Shown piece after piece: positions 1 to 7,096 of a stretch of DNA of 13,243 bases. The DNA lies in the NCBI GenBank assembly GCA_910584255.1, contig CAJTXV010000038.1, positions 1-13,243 on the forward strand. Direction: 5' to 3'. A program made the position numbers and the translations under genes. A model generated the notes under the pieces. It searched no databases and was not told where the DNA came from. It saw only the letters and a program-made list of their open reading frames with translations. Source of the stretch: an uncultured Bacilli bacterium. GTDB taxonomy: Bacteria; Bacillota_I; Bacilli_A; RF39; UBA660. Each line of letters starts with the position of its first letter. Within the stretch, counting starts at the first letter, position 1.

Positions 1-48
1 TACGACTTATTGTTTTTTTGTAGAAAAAAGGTGTCACATCAATTGTAA

Positions 49-534
49 CGCTACATTTATCCGGAAATTGAAGGAGTTCATTCTGTTTTAGAAGATTACC
101 CAGACAATTCAGAAGACTTTCATGGATTTGCTTATAACTTTTATGTAAAGGACCATCCAGCGATTATATTAGATTCCAAAATACTTCAAGATTTAAAAAT
201 TAATGGTGACGATGGGCCTCGCTTTATCGGAGAAATTCAAATTAGGGATGAAATTCCTAGTAAATACTTTGTTGGAATTACAATTCCTAAAGTACCAAGA
301 TTTGATTTATTATTTGACTATTTAAGTTTTCTAACAGGTGACATAATAAGGAATGTCGGTTATCAACCATGGTATGAAAAAGCAAGAAATGATTTATTTC
401 AATTGACTGAAGAAGAATTTGTATGTAAATATTATAAAGAAGTTATACAATTTGAGGAACTTTTGAAGAAAACAAACTGTAATTTAAAATTATATAATAT
501 AGATACAGGTATCCAAATTCCAACCTCAATATAG
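49..534 (+). pseudogene. 5'-truncated or broken coding sequence, unidentified
   Basis: Frame 1 is open from just after an in-frame TAA (46-48) to TAG at 532-534, about 161 codons, and has no ATG anywhere. Its composition looks coding, with motifs such as YPEIEGVHSVLEDYP near the start and FIGEIQIRDEIPSKYFVGI in the middle. The true start must therefore lie upstream, either beyond the window or in another frame: frame 2 is open from the window edge to about position 88, so a frameshift near 45-60 is possible. After the TAG the same frame continues for 15 codons (TMEEVKQFKKKIQ) to a second stop, so the 3' end may be eroded too. The family is not recognised. The GEIQIRDEIPSKYFVGI stretch loosely recalls the '(E)V.V...IP...I..I' strand seen near the end of ADP-ribosyltransferase-like toxin domains, but this is only a resemblance. 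It could equally be an ordinary partial gene cut by the window edge. Confidence 0.5.
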
Positions 535-590
535 ACAATGGAAGAAGTAAAACAATTTAAGAAAAAGATTCAGTAACTTCATAAAAATGC

Positions 591-619
591 AATTATAATG
601 AATACTATAATTTTCCTTT
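591..619 (+). terminator. weak hairpin downstream of the broken gene
   Basis: AATTATA (591-597) and TATAATT (606-612) form a 7-bp AT-only stem with an 8-nt loop, followed by TTCCTTTTT. It could end transcription from the broken gene at 49-534, but the stem has no G:C pair, so it is weak. The pairing is visible; its function is inferred. Confidence 0.25.
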
Positions 620-621
620 TT

Positions 622-650
622 ATTAAAATTACGGATGAGTATGCTATAAT
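622..650 (+). promoter_or_regulatory. extended -10 promoter for the S66 peptidase gene
   Basis: A perfect TATAAT at 645-650 is preceded by TGC (642-644), giving an extended -10. The -35 region (about 622-627, ATTAAA) is poor, which an extended -10 tolerates. Transcription would start near 657, exactly at the AGGAG ribosome binding site (657-661), so the leader would be only about 14 nt. Confidence 0.6.
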
Positions 651-670
651 AACAACAGGAGATGATGAAT

Positions 671-1747
671 ATGAAAAAGCCACAAAGTTTAAAAAAAGGG
701 GACAAGGTAGCGATAGTAAGTTTGTCACGCGGACTACTTGGTATGCCCTTTTGTAAACATGAGCTAGATCTTGGAGTTAAAAGATTAAAAGAATTTGGAT
801 TAGAACCAGTCATTATGCCAAATGCCTTAAAAGATATGGACTATTTAGAAGCACATCCTGAAGAAAGGGCAGCTGACTTGAAACAAGCTTTTATGGATGA
901 TAGTATCAAGATGATTATCAGTGCGATTGGTGGAATCGATACTTATAAATTAATTCCCTATTTAATGGAAGATGAAGAGTTTATAGAGGCAGTCAAAAAT
1001 CATCCTAAAATATTCACGGGATTTTCAGATACAACCAATAATCATTTAATGTTAAATCGAATCGGTCTATCTACATTTTATGGACCTTGCCTACTTGTAG
1101 ACTTAGCAGAATTAGACAAAGAAATGCTTCCCTTTACGAAAAAATATTTTGAAAAATTCTTTTTAAATGAACCTAGTTTTGAAATTACTTCAAGTCCAGT
1201 TTGGTATAAAGATCGAGCTAGTTATGGAGAAGAGGAACTCGGAAAGCCTAGAGAATCGCAGAAAGAAGAACATGGATTTGAAACTATTCATGGAAGTGGT
1301 TTAGTAACTGGCAAACTATATGGTGGTTGTATTGAAAGCATATATGAAGCATATATGGGGACAAGATTTAATGAGACACCCAGAATCTATGAAAAATATA
1401 AAATTCTCCCAACAGAAGAAGAATGGAAAGAGAAAATCTTATTTTTAGAAACTAGTGAAGAAAGAATGACACCAGAAAATTTAGAAAAAATCCTTTTAGA
1501 ATTCAAAAAAAGAAATATACTAAAAAATATAAAAGGAATCATAGTTGGAAAACCAATCGATGAAACATACTATGAGGAATATAAAATGATTTATCAAAAA
1601 GTATTTTCTGATTTAGAAACACCAGTTTTATATAATGTAAATTTTGGGCATTCTGTTCCAAGATGTATTTTACCTTACGATAGAGAAGCAATAGTAGATT
1701 ATGATCATAAAACAATTAGAATTAATGAGTCGATTTTTTCTAATTAG
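671..1747 (+). CDS. S66-family serine carboxypeptidase (MccF / LD-carboxypeptidase-like)
   Basis: This is a 358-aa cytoplasmic peptidase with no signal peptide. The N-terminus (KPQSLKKGDKVAIVSLS) is the usual opening strand of peptidase family S66. The catalytic triad can be placed at Ser119 in GFSDTT (nucleophile elbow), Glu260 in LFLETSEE and His327 in NFGHSVPR, close to the spacing known for MccF. The length (~358 aa) and the insertion around 175-215 fit the MccF-like branch better than classical LdcA (~300 aa). Family members cleave either the L,D bond of murein tetrapeptides during recycling or the amide of aminoacyl-nucleotide antibiotics such as processed microcin C; sequence alone does not decide which. 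Start choice: AGGAG at 657-661 sits 9 nt before ATG 671, whereas ATGs at 662 and 665 are too close to it. A Nudix hydrolase gene follows 14 nt downstream, in the same transcript. Confidence 0.88.
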   Translation: MKKPQSLKKGDKVAIVSLSRGLLGMPFCKHELDLGVKRLKEFGLEPVIMPNALKDMDYLEAHPEERAADLKQAFMDDSIKMIISAIGGIDTYKLIPYLMEDEEFIEAVKNHPKIFTGFSDTTNNHLMLNRIGLSTFYGPCLLVDLAELDKEMLPFTKKYFEKFFLNEPSFEITSSPVWYKDRASYGEEELGKPRESQKEEHGFETIHGSGLVTGKLYGGCIESIYEAYMGTRFNETPRIYEKYKILPTEEEWKEKILFLETSEERMTPENLEKILLEFKKRNILKNIKGIIVGKPIDETYYEEYKMIYQKVFSDLETPVLYNVNFGHSVPRCILPYDREAIVDYDHKTIRINESIFSN

Positions 1748-1761
1748 GAAGTGCAAATACT

Positions 1762-2340
1762 ATGAAAAATCAAGTATTAGAATTATTATCTGAGTATTTA
1801 AAGGTATTTCCGAATGAAAAAGAAAGACAAAACTCATTGTTAGAATATTTGAAATGCCATGATTCAAAAGAAATTATTGATTGGAATAACTTTGATGGAC
1901 ATATTGTAGCGAGTGGCTTTATATATGCAAAAGAAGAAAAACTGTTTTTGGTCCTCTATCATAAAGATATGAAATGCTTTTTATATCCAGGAGGTCATAT
2001 AAATAGAGACGATAAGAGTATTCTAGAATCGGCAAAAAGAGAGGTAGAAGAAGAAACAGGGATTACCTCTTGTAAAGAAGTAAAAGTTTCTACGAATGCA
2101 ATGGTACCTATTGATATTGATACCCATTTGATTCTCTATAATGAGAGATTAAATTTAAAAGAACATATACATTTTGATTTTAGATATTTGTTTATCATAG
2201 ATGAAATACCTAAGATTCATATTGATTCTCAAGAATTATCAGAATACAAATGGATCAGTATGGAAGAATTAAAGAAGAATATAGGAAATCAAGTTGTTTT
2301 AAATAAAATAGATAAAATTACAAGTGAAAATTTTAAGTAA
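1762..2340 (+). CDS. Nudix hydrolase
   Basis: This 192-aa protein has a Nudix core at about residues 45-175. The Nudix box is at roughly 77-101, GGHI followed by REVEEETGI (93-101), which supplies the metal-binding glutamates. The first part of the box is atypical: the usual G-x5-E-x7-RE spacing is off by one residue and the first Glu is replaced by Asp (NRDDK). An N-terminal helical extension (~1-44) precedes the fold, as in many Firmicute Nudix proteins annotated only as 'NUDIX domain-containing'. The family hydrolyses nucleoside diphosphates linked to another group; the substrate cannot be read here. Its AGGAAG ribosome binding site (1746-1751) overlaps the stop codon of the S66 peptidase gene, so the two are very likely one operon and perhaps translationally coupled. 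No terminator is evident after it; a fresh promoter follows at 2369. Confidence 0.9.
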   Translation: MKNQVLELLSEYLKVFPNEKERQNSLLEYLKCHDSKEIIDWNNFDGHIVASGFIYAKEEKLFLVLYHKDMKCFLYPGGHINRDDKSILESAKREVEEETGITSCKEVKVSTNAMVPIDIDTHLILYNERLNLKEHIHFDFRYLFIIDEIPKIHIDSQELSEYKWISMEELKKNIGNQVVLNKIDKITSENFK

Positions 2341-2345
2341 TCTTT

Positions 2346-2374
2346 TCTTGTGTTTTACAAAAAAATCTTATAAT
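2346..2374 (+). promoter_or_regulatory. promoter for the 200-aa orphan gene
   Basis: TATAAT at 2369-2374, with a weak -35 candidate near 2346-2353 (TCTTGTGT). The predicted start at about 2381 leaves a leader of about 18 nt containing AGGAAG (2385-2390). Confidence 0.5.
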
Positions 2375-2398
2375 AGTAACCATTAGGAAGTGATATTT

Positions 2399-3001
2399 AT
2401 GGATATGGAAGAAGAAATACCGTTTAATTATTTTCATCAGTTGTTTTTACAAAATATACAAAAAATGAAATTAGAAAAAGCAAAAGATAAAATTAGTCAA
2501 GATGATGATACAGATATTATTGAATTATTATTATTTACTAAATTTTCGAAAGAAGAAATGCTTGAAATCATGAATGAAATTTTACTGAATATTTGTAAGG
2601 CCTATATGATACCTTCGAATTCAGAATCAGATGTTTTTCCAAGTAATCCATTTGAATTTGTAAGTTTAGTATTAGATACAGAGGAAGAAAATCCTTATAG
2701 AGACAGTTTCATAAAATCATTACCACATATTTATCAAGAATACTTTAGTGTTTTGGAAGTGGGTACTCCTTATATAGAAGGAAGTAATAATAAAGAATTA
2801 TTACCATGCTTTACAATCAACCTAGATTGTCAATATCGAATTAGAAATTTTGATATCACCAATATTGATTTATTAGAACAAGATAAAATTATGAATAAAA
2901 TTGTATCAATGGAAGTAAAAGGACAAATAGGACCAATTCCTAAAGTTAGAATTTTAAAAGACCCAGATTATACATTAAAAGTGATTAATAGCAACAAATA
3001 A
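2399..3001 (+). CDS. hypothetical acidic cytoplasmic protein, 200 aa
   Basis: I do not recognise this family. The protein has 200 aa, is acidic, and has no signal peptide or membrane segment. The N-terminal part (~1-75) looks helical and rich in Lys/Glu/Asp (QKMKLEKAKDKISQDDDTDIIELL...), and the C-terminal part (~115-195) looks more beta-rich (LPCFTINLDCQYRIRNFDITN...GPIPKVRILKDPDYTLKV). Start choice: ATG 2399 lies 8 nt after AGGAAG (2385-2390); the in-frame GTG at 2390 sits inside that site, so it is not used. The gene has its own TATAAT promoter, and its stop is followed within a few bases by the next gene's -35 box, so it is probably monocistronic or read through into 3076-3447. The open frame, start signals and coding-like composition make it a real gene; no function can be assigned. 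Confidence 0.8.
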   Translation: MDMEEEIPFNYFHQLFLQNIQKMKLEKAKDKISQDDDTDIIELLLFTKFSKEEMLEIMNEILLNICKAYMIPSNSESDVFPSNPFEFVSLVLDTEEENPYRDSFIKSLPHIYQEYFSVLEVGTPYIEGSNNKELLPCFTINLDCQYRIRNFDITNIDLLEQDKIMNKIVSMEVKGQIGPIPKVRILKDPDYTLKVINSNK

Positions 3002-3004
3002 TGC

Positions 3005-3033
3005 TTGTAAAAGAGACTAAAATGAGATAAAAT
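3005..3033 (+). promoter_or_regulatory. promoter for the 123-aa orphan gene
   Basis: TTGTAA (3005-3010), a 17-nt spacer, then TAAAAT (3028-3033). The spacing is optimal and the predicted start is near 3040, giving a 36-nt leader that contains the palindrome TGCATGCA. Confidence 0.6.
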
Positions 3034-3075
3034 AGGAATGCATGCAAAAAAGGGTGTTAAAAGAGGCGAAGCATT

Positions 3076-3447
3076 ATGAAAGTTGAAAAAAACGAACAAT
3101 CCATTATTTTATCTCAATCAGAGGAGTATACTCTATGGGCTCATGATGTAGGAGGAAGATTCTCAACAAGACGAACCATTATATTTTGTTCAAAAGGGAA
3201 AACCATTGAAATTGGAAGATATGAAAAAAGTCCTATTGTTGGTGAAATTTCTTTTTGTCAAGTGAATGATAGATATGTTGCCATTTTAACGCAAAATCAA
3301 GCCGCTGGAGCCATTCCTACAATTAAAAAATTATTTGATTTAAAAAGTAGAAAATTTATAATGGGTGAGCCAGAATTTTTAATACACACTTTTTTTGGAA
3401 TGACTGAAATAGAAAGTCCCAAACAAAAAGCTTTACTCATAAGTTAG
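3076..3447 (+). CDS. hypothetical small protein, 123 aa
   Basis: I do not recognise this family. It encodes 123 aa without signal peptide or membrane helix, and the sequence suggests a mostly beta fold (YTLWAHDVGGRFSTRRTIIF..., GKTIEIGRY, ISFCQVNDRYVAILTQ), somewhat like repeated strands of a small sheet or propeller blade. AGAGG at 3062-3066 lies 9 nt before ATG 3076. It has a well-spaced promoter of its own and is followed, 18 nt after its stop, by a strong terminator, so it forms a compact single-gene unit. It shares no obvious sequence with the preceding orphan gene. The coding call is confident; the function is unknown. Confidence 0.75.
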   Translation: MKVEKNEQSIILSQSEEYTLWAHDVGGRFSTRRTIIFCSKGKTIEIGRYEKSPIVGEISFCQVNDRYVAILTQNQAAGAIPTIKKLFDLKSRKFIMGEPEFLIHTFFGMTEIESPKQKALLIS

Positions 3448-3465
3448 AAATAAATATAATTTTAC

Positions 3466-3500
3466 GGCCTATCAAAAAAGTATTTATGATAGGCCTTTTA
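3466..3500 (+). terminator. strong intrinsic terminator
   Basis: GGCCTATCA (3466-3474) pairs perfectly with TGATAGGCC (3487-3495) across a 12-nt loop and is followed directly by TTTTATAT. It ends the 3076-3447 transcript. Confidence 0.9.
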
Positions 3501-3522
3501 TATACTTGAACCAAGGATTGAA

Positions 3523-3551
3523 TTCACATATCAGTAGAAAAATGATAAAAT
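3523..3551 (+). promoter_or_regulatory. promoter for the PHP phosphoesterase gene
   Basis: TTCACA (3523-3528), a 17-nt spacer, then TAAAAT (3546-3551). Transcription would begin near 3558, leaving a leader of about 9 nt that is essentially the ribosome binding site TGGTGAT (3557-3563). Confidence 0.6.
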
Positions 3552-3566
3552 AAAAATGGTGATACG

Positions 3567-4370
3567 ATGAAAATTGATTTACATGTGCATTCTAATAACT
3601 CGGATGGAAGCATGAGTGTTTTAGAGTTAATTAAAGAGGCAAAAGAAAAAAGCATTACTACCTTTGCATTAACAGATCATGATACAGTACAAGGAATCGA
3701 TGAATATATGAATCTAAATTCAGACTATCCAATGATTTTTGGAATTGAACTCTCTACATATTTAAATGGAAAAGCTGTTCATATTTTGGGATATTTTAAA
3801 AAGCCACTTCCAAAAATCGATGAATTAAGAACCTACTTATTTCAAATGAAAGAAAAAAGAGAAAAGAGAACTCAAGAAATATTAATAAGATTAAAAAAAT
3901 ATTTTGATATAGAAATTGACTATGAAGAAGTAAAAAAGAACAGTCATGGGGTAATTGGACGGGCTCACATCGCAAGGGCTATTTCTGAAAAATATGGATA
4001 TACATTCGATGAGATATTTGAAAAGTTCTTAAATGATAACTCGCCTGCCTGTGTAGAAATAGACCGCCTAACTACTGAGGATGGAATTAATCTACTAAAA
4101 AGAAATCATGCGATTACAGTCTTAGCACACCCACTTTATTTAACAGATGAAATGATAAACGAAATTATTTCTTATGGCGTGGATGGAATTGAGGTATATT
4201 ATCTAGGACAAAATAGAAAAAAATATAAAAAAATCGCCAAGAAAAATCAACTATTAGAAACGGGTGGTAGTGATTATCATGGTACTACTTTGGATGCAGA
4301 ATTTGGAAATCCAAGTATTCCTCAACAGAACTTAGATGCTTTGATGGAAAGAATAAACAAACTATCTTAA
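3567..4370 (+). CDS. PHP-domain metal-dependent phosphoesterase (TrpH / RNase AM-like)
   Basis: This 267-aa protein carries the full metal-binding set of the PHP family: HVH (His6, His8) with Asp13, the DHD motif (Asp37-His38-Asp39), Glu61 in GIEL, His72 in VHILGY, His134 in RAHIARA, His188 in LAHP, and Asp236/His238 in SDYHG. These would hold a trinuclear metal centre. The arrangement matches the stand-alone YciV/TrpH group, whose E. coli member removes 3'-phosphate from nucleoside 3',5'-bisphosphates and trims 5' ends of RNA. The same group in Firmicutes is usually annotated only as a PHP-domain protein, so the substrate is inferred. The residues between about 95 and 125 form the charged helical insertion typical of the group. 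The ribosome binding site is TGGTGAT, complementary to the ATCACC part of the 16S tail rather than CCTCC. It is a single-gene unit between a terminator and the next promoter. Confidence 0.9.
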   Translation: MKIDLHVHSNNSDGSMSVLELIKEAKEKSITTFALTDHDTVQGIDEYMNLNSDYPMIFGIELSTYLNGKAVHILGYFKKPLPKIDELRTYLFQMKEKREKRTQEILIRLKKYFDIEIDYEEVKKNSHGVIGRAHIARAISEKYGYTFDEIFEKFLNDNSPACVEIDRLTTEDGINLLKRNHAITVLAHPLYLTDEMINEIISYGVDGIEVYYLGQNRKKYKKIAKKNQLLETGGSDYHGTTLDAEFGNPSIPQQNLDALMERINKLS

Positions 4371-4401
4371 TATATTTTTATAAATTTTAGGAATGGATTA
4401 A

Positions 4402-4431
4402 TTTACAGTTAGATGACTATTATGTTAAAAT
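4402..4431 (+). promoter_or_regulatory. promoter for the zinc-ribbon membrane protein gene
   Basis: TTTACA (4402-4407), an 18-nt spacer, then TAAAAT (4426-4431), with an upstream TG at 4423-4424. The predicted start at about 4438 gives a leader of about 19 nt containing GAGGAG (4445-4450). Confidence 0.55.
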
Positions 4432-4456
4432 GAAAAAAAGAAAAGAGGAGTATTTT

Positions 4457-4990
4457 ATGTATTGTAAGTATTGTGGAAGTAAAAATAGCAAAAACTCTAA
4501 GTTTTGTGCTAGTTGTGGAAAAGAAATTGGGGAAGAAAATTCAAAAGAAGAAAAAATAGTAGCTCCTACAACAAATATGGTAAAAGGATCATTTTTCCAA
4601 GATAATAAAGCAATCATTATAGTCGCAGTAATCATTGCAATTGTCTTATTTATACTAGGAAATGACGGTTCAGGAAGTGGTAAAAATAATCCAGAATCAG
4701 TATCCAAACAATTCTTAGATGGAATTAAGGCATGTGATACAAATAAAGTGTTTAAAAATATGTATTCAGAAGAGAAGGATATTTCAGAATTCACAACGAA
4801 ACAGAAGAAAGCATTTATGTCTAACGTATGTGGAATTGTTGACAGTTATCAAATTTTAGATTCGTCGATTGATGGGGATGAGGCAGAAGTAAAAATTAGA
4901 ATTACAGGACAAGGCGATACTGAGAAAGGCACTTTCTATTTAGTAAAAATCAACGGTAAATGGTTAGTAGATATGGATAAAACATTCTAA
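4457..4990 (+). CDS. zinc-ribbon, single-pass membrane protein with DUF4878-like C-terminal domain
   Basis: This 177-aa protein has three parts. At the N-terminus is a rubredoxin-type zinc ribbon with Cys3, Cys6, Cys17 and Cys20 (CKYCG...CASCG). A low-complexity charged linker follows, then one membrane helix at about 51-68 (AIIIVAVIIAIVLFILG), a Gly/Ser/Asn linker (69-79), and a predicted extracellular domain at ~80-174 (ESVSKQFLDGIKACD...GTFYLVKINGKWLVDM). That domain resembles the NTF2-like/DUF4878 group of lipoprotein-like domains, which often begin with 'xVxxFlxAlkxxD' and end 'dGkWkv'. The ribbon should face the cytoplasm, because no signal peptide precedes it. Start choice: ATG 4457 is 6 nt after GAGGAG (4445-4450); an upstream in-frame ATG at 4430 overlaps the -10 box and is rejected. 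The role is unknown; such proteins are common in low-GC Firmicutes and are thought to sit at the envelope. Confidence 0.8.
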   Translation: MYCKYCGSKNSKNSKFCASCGKEIGEENSKEEKIVAPTTNMVKGSFFQDNKAIIIVAVIIAIVLFILGNDGSGSGKNNPESVSKQFLDGIKACDTNKVFKNMYSEEKDISEFTTKQKKAFMSNVCGIVDSYQILDSSIDGDEAEVKIRITGQGDTEKGTFYLVKINGKWLVDMDKTF

Positions 4991-5003
4991 ATGGGGGAAT
5001 ATT

Positions 5004-5042
5004 AAAATAGGTGGAGAACTGGAATATTTTGCCTATTTTTCT
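5004..5042 (+). terminator. probable intrinsic terminator between the zinc-ribbon gene and prfB
   Basis: AAAATAGG (5004-5011) pairs with CCTATTTT (5032-5039) across a 20-nt loop, followed by TTCTTTT. The stem is AT-rich and the loop long, so efficiency is uncertain, but the position between two transcription units fits. Confidence 0.5.
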
Positions 5043-5070
5043 TTTGTCTTCTAGTAAGTCATGTTATAAT
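5042..5070 (+). promoter_or_regulatory. extended -10 promoter for prfB
   Basis: TATAAT (5065-5070) is preceded by TGT (5062-5064), an extended -10. The -35 region (TTTTGTCT, 5042-5049) matches the consensus poorly. The predicted start near 5077 gives a leader of about 34 nt, ending in a consensus AGGAGG (5098-5103) 7 nt before ATG 5111. Confidence 0.6.
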
Positions 5071-5110
5071 GATAAAAAGAAAATAATAGGGAGTATTAGG
5101 AGGAAATTAA

Positions 5111-6206
5111 ATGGAACTAAGTGAAATGAAAAAAAGTCTAGAAGAAAATCAAAAAGAAATTAATGACTTATGGAGGTCACTTTGACATCCCAGAAAAATT
5201 AAAACAATTAGAAGAAAAAGAAACCCAGATGAATCAAGTGAACTTTTGGAATAATAAAGAGCAAGCAGAAGAAATTTTATCAGAGATTAGCTCTCTAAAG
5301 AAGGAAACCGAAGAATTAAAAGAACTAAAAAGAACCAATGAGAATCACTTAGAGATGATTTCTTTATTGCAAGAAGAAAAGGATGAAGAACTAGAAAGAG
5401 AAATCGAGAATACAACAAAAGAAATTAAGGAAAAACTTGAAAAATTATCTGTTTTACTGCTTTTAAATGGCCCCTATGATAAAAATAATTGTATCCTAGA
5501 AGTTCATTCTGGTGCTGGTGGAACAGAAGCTTGTGATTGGGCGATGATGCTATATAGAATGTACTTAAGGTATTGTGAAAAAAAAGGGTATAAAACACAA
5601 GTAGTTGATTACCTAGATGGAGAAGAAGCAGGTATTAAAAGCGCATCCATTCGAGTGATTGGAACCAATGCTTATGGATATTTAAAATGTGAAAAAGGAG
5701 TGCATCGTTTGGTGCGTTTATCACCCTTTGATTCTGCCAATAAAAGACATACTTCTTTCGCATCAATTGATATAATTCCAGAATTTGATAATACTATAAA
5801 TGTGGAGATTAATGAAAAGGATTTAAAAATTGATGTTTATCGCTCCAGTGGTTGTGGTGGGCAAGGAGTAAACACGACAGATAGTGCGGTTCGAATTACA
5901 CATTTACCAACAAAAATTGTAGTGACTTGCCAGAATGAAAGAAGTCAAATTCAAAATAAAGAACAAGCAATGAAAATGTTAAAAGCAAAACTTTATGTCT
6001 TAGAACAAGAAAAAAAGGAGAAAGAATTAAATCAAGTAAAAGGAACATATCAAAATATTGAGTTTGGTTCACAAATTCGTAGTTACGTAATGCATCCCTA
6101 TTCTATGGTAAAAGATCATAGAACAAACTTTGAAACCAGCAATGTAAATAAAGTATTAGATGGAGAGATAGAATCATTTATTGAAGCCTATCTGAAAGGA
6201 GAATAA
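5111..6206 (+). CDS. prfB: peptide chain release factor 2, expressed by +1 programmed frameshift
   Basis: RF2 recognises UAA/UGA in the ribosomal A site and triggers peptide release. Translation starts at ATG 5111, runs 24 codons to an in-frame TGA (5183-5185), then must shift +1 so that CTT (5180-5182) is followed by GAC (5184-5186) in the frame that runs to TAA 6204-6206. The shifted product is 364 aa, matching the usual 365. Key motifs fall where expected: the stop-codon-reading tripeptide SPF at 204-206 and GGQ at 249-251. The N-terminal helical domain is ~1-120. The residues around GGQ read SGCGGQGVN rather than the E. coli SGAGGQHVN, an unremarkable but visible change. Only 1 nt separates its stop from the following YitT gene, and no terminator intervenes, so they are co-transcribed. 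Reading only the open frame after the stop would give a falsely short protein starting at 5163. Confidence 0.95.
5172..5186 (+). promoter_or_regulatory. RF2 programmed +1 frameshift signal
   Basis: An internal Shine-Dalgarno GGAGG (5172-5176), a 3-nt spacer TCA, the slippery CTT (5180-5182), then TGA C (5183-5186). The 3-nt gap and CTTTGAC heptamer are the conserved autoregulatory arrangement: when RF2 is scarce, slow termination at TGA lets the ribosome slip forward and make more RF2. Confidence 0.95.
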
Positions 6207-6207
6207 G

Positions 6208-7095
6208 ATGGAAAGTTCAAGTGAAAGCTTAGAAACATCTAATGGAATTATCAATAAAATTTATAAAAAAGATCGAATACGCCGTCATGCAAGCCTATTG
6301 ATAGGACTTTTGTTAATTTCAATTGCTTTTAACTTATTCCTACTTCCTAATAATATCGTTTTTGGAGGAGTCAGTGGAATTTCTATCATTACAAAGGAAG
6401 TATTTGGCTGGAATCCATCCATTGTGATTTATATTGGATCATTGATATTACTGATTGTAAGTTTTATCGTATTAGGAATCAATCAAACAACAGGTTCTGT
6501 GTTAGGATCTCTCTTATTTCCAATTTTCGTTCAAATTACTGCGAATATCGGACAATGGATTCCGCTTGGTGAAATTGAAACCTTCCTAGCTGTCTTGTTT
6601 GGAGGAGTATTATATGGCTTAGGTGCAGGTCTTGTCTTTAAAGCAGGATTTACAACTGGAGGAACCGATATTATTAATCAGATTATTTCAAAATATGTTG
6701 GTGTCAGCATGGGAACTGCAATGCTTATGAGTGATGGGCTAATTGTTTTATTAGGAGTTACAGTATTTGGAGTCAATAAATTAATGTATGCAATCATTGT
6801 AGTATATTTAATTGGTATGTTAACGGATAGAGTATTACTTGGAATTTCAAACTCAAAAGCATTTTATATCATTGCGGAAAAAGAGGAAGAAATTAGAAAT
6901 TATATACTAAATGAGCTAAGCCATGGGGTAACTATCTTTGATGCAAAAGGTGGATATAGTAAGGAAAGAGAAAAGGTACTACTTTGTGTAGTTCCAACAG
7001 ACGAGTATTACCGATTAAAAGAAGGAATTCATGAAATAGATCAAAAAGCATTCTTTGTAGTGATGGATGCCTATGAAGTGTTTGGAGGAGAATAG
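6208..7095 (+). CDS. YitT-family membrane protein, copy 1 (DUF161 + DUF2179)
   Basis: This 295-aa integral membrane protein has an N-terminal cytoplasmic stretch (~1-27) and about five to six hydrophobic segments between 28 and 212. Two internal glycine-rich motifs, GGVSGIS (53-59) and FKAGFTTGGTDII (144-156), mark the two halves of the YitT/DUF161 fold. The C-terminal cytosolic DUF2179 domain is at ~218-292, with the characteristic HGVTIFDAKGGY (239-250) and an ending of the form DAFFxVxDxYEVxGG. Family function is not settled; YitT proteins are usually called uncharacterised permease-like proteins. The ribosome binding site AAAGGAG (6195-6201) lies within the end of prfB, and the gene starts 1 nt after the prfB stop. 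The next gene is a paralogue of the same length. Confidence 0.88.
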   Translation: MESSSESLETSNGIINKIYKKDRIRRHASLLIGLLLISIAFNLFLLPNNIVFGGVSGISIITKEVFGWNPSIVIYIGSLILLIVSFIVLGINQTTGSVLGSLLFPIFVQITANIGQWIPLGEIETFLAVLFGGVLYGLGAGLVFKAGFTTGGTDIINQIISKYVGVSMGTAMLMSDGLIVLLGVTVFGVNKLMYAIIVVYLIGMLTDRVLLGISNSKAFYIIAEKEEEIRNYILNELSHGVTIFDAKGGYSKEREKVLLCVVPTDEYYRLKEGIHEIDQKAFFVVMDAYEVFGGE

Positions 7096-7096
7096 T

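Noticed and set aside
526..813. 95-codon minus-strand frame
   Set aside because: It overlaps the promoter and beginning of the well-supported S66 peptidase gene, is low-complexity (Phe/Cys/Ser-rich), and has no ribosome binding site. The other minus-strand frames (4420-4794, 8678-8965, 9063-9284, 9561-9812) are likewise antisense to strong genes.
5163..6206. RF2 starting at ATG 5163 as an uninterrupted gene
   Set aside because: This ATG has no ribosome binding site upstream and the product would lack the conserved first helix. The GGAGG...CTTTGAC frameshift signal and AGGAGG-ATG at 5111 explain the locus better.
7067..7096. Upstream start for the second YitT gene
   Set aside because: It would add 10 residues encoded inside copy 1 without a ribosome binding site. 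ATG 7097 has GGAGGAG at correct spacing and gives exactly the same length as copy 1.
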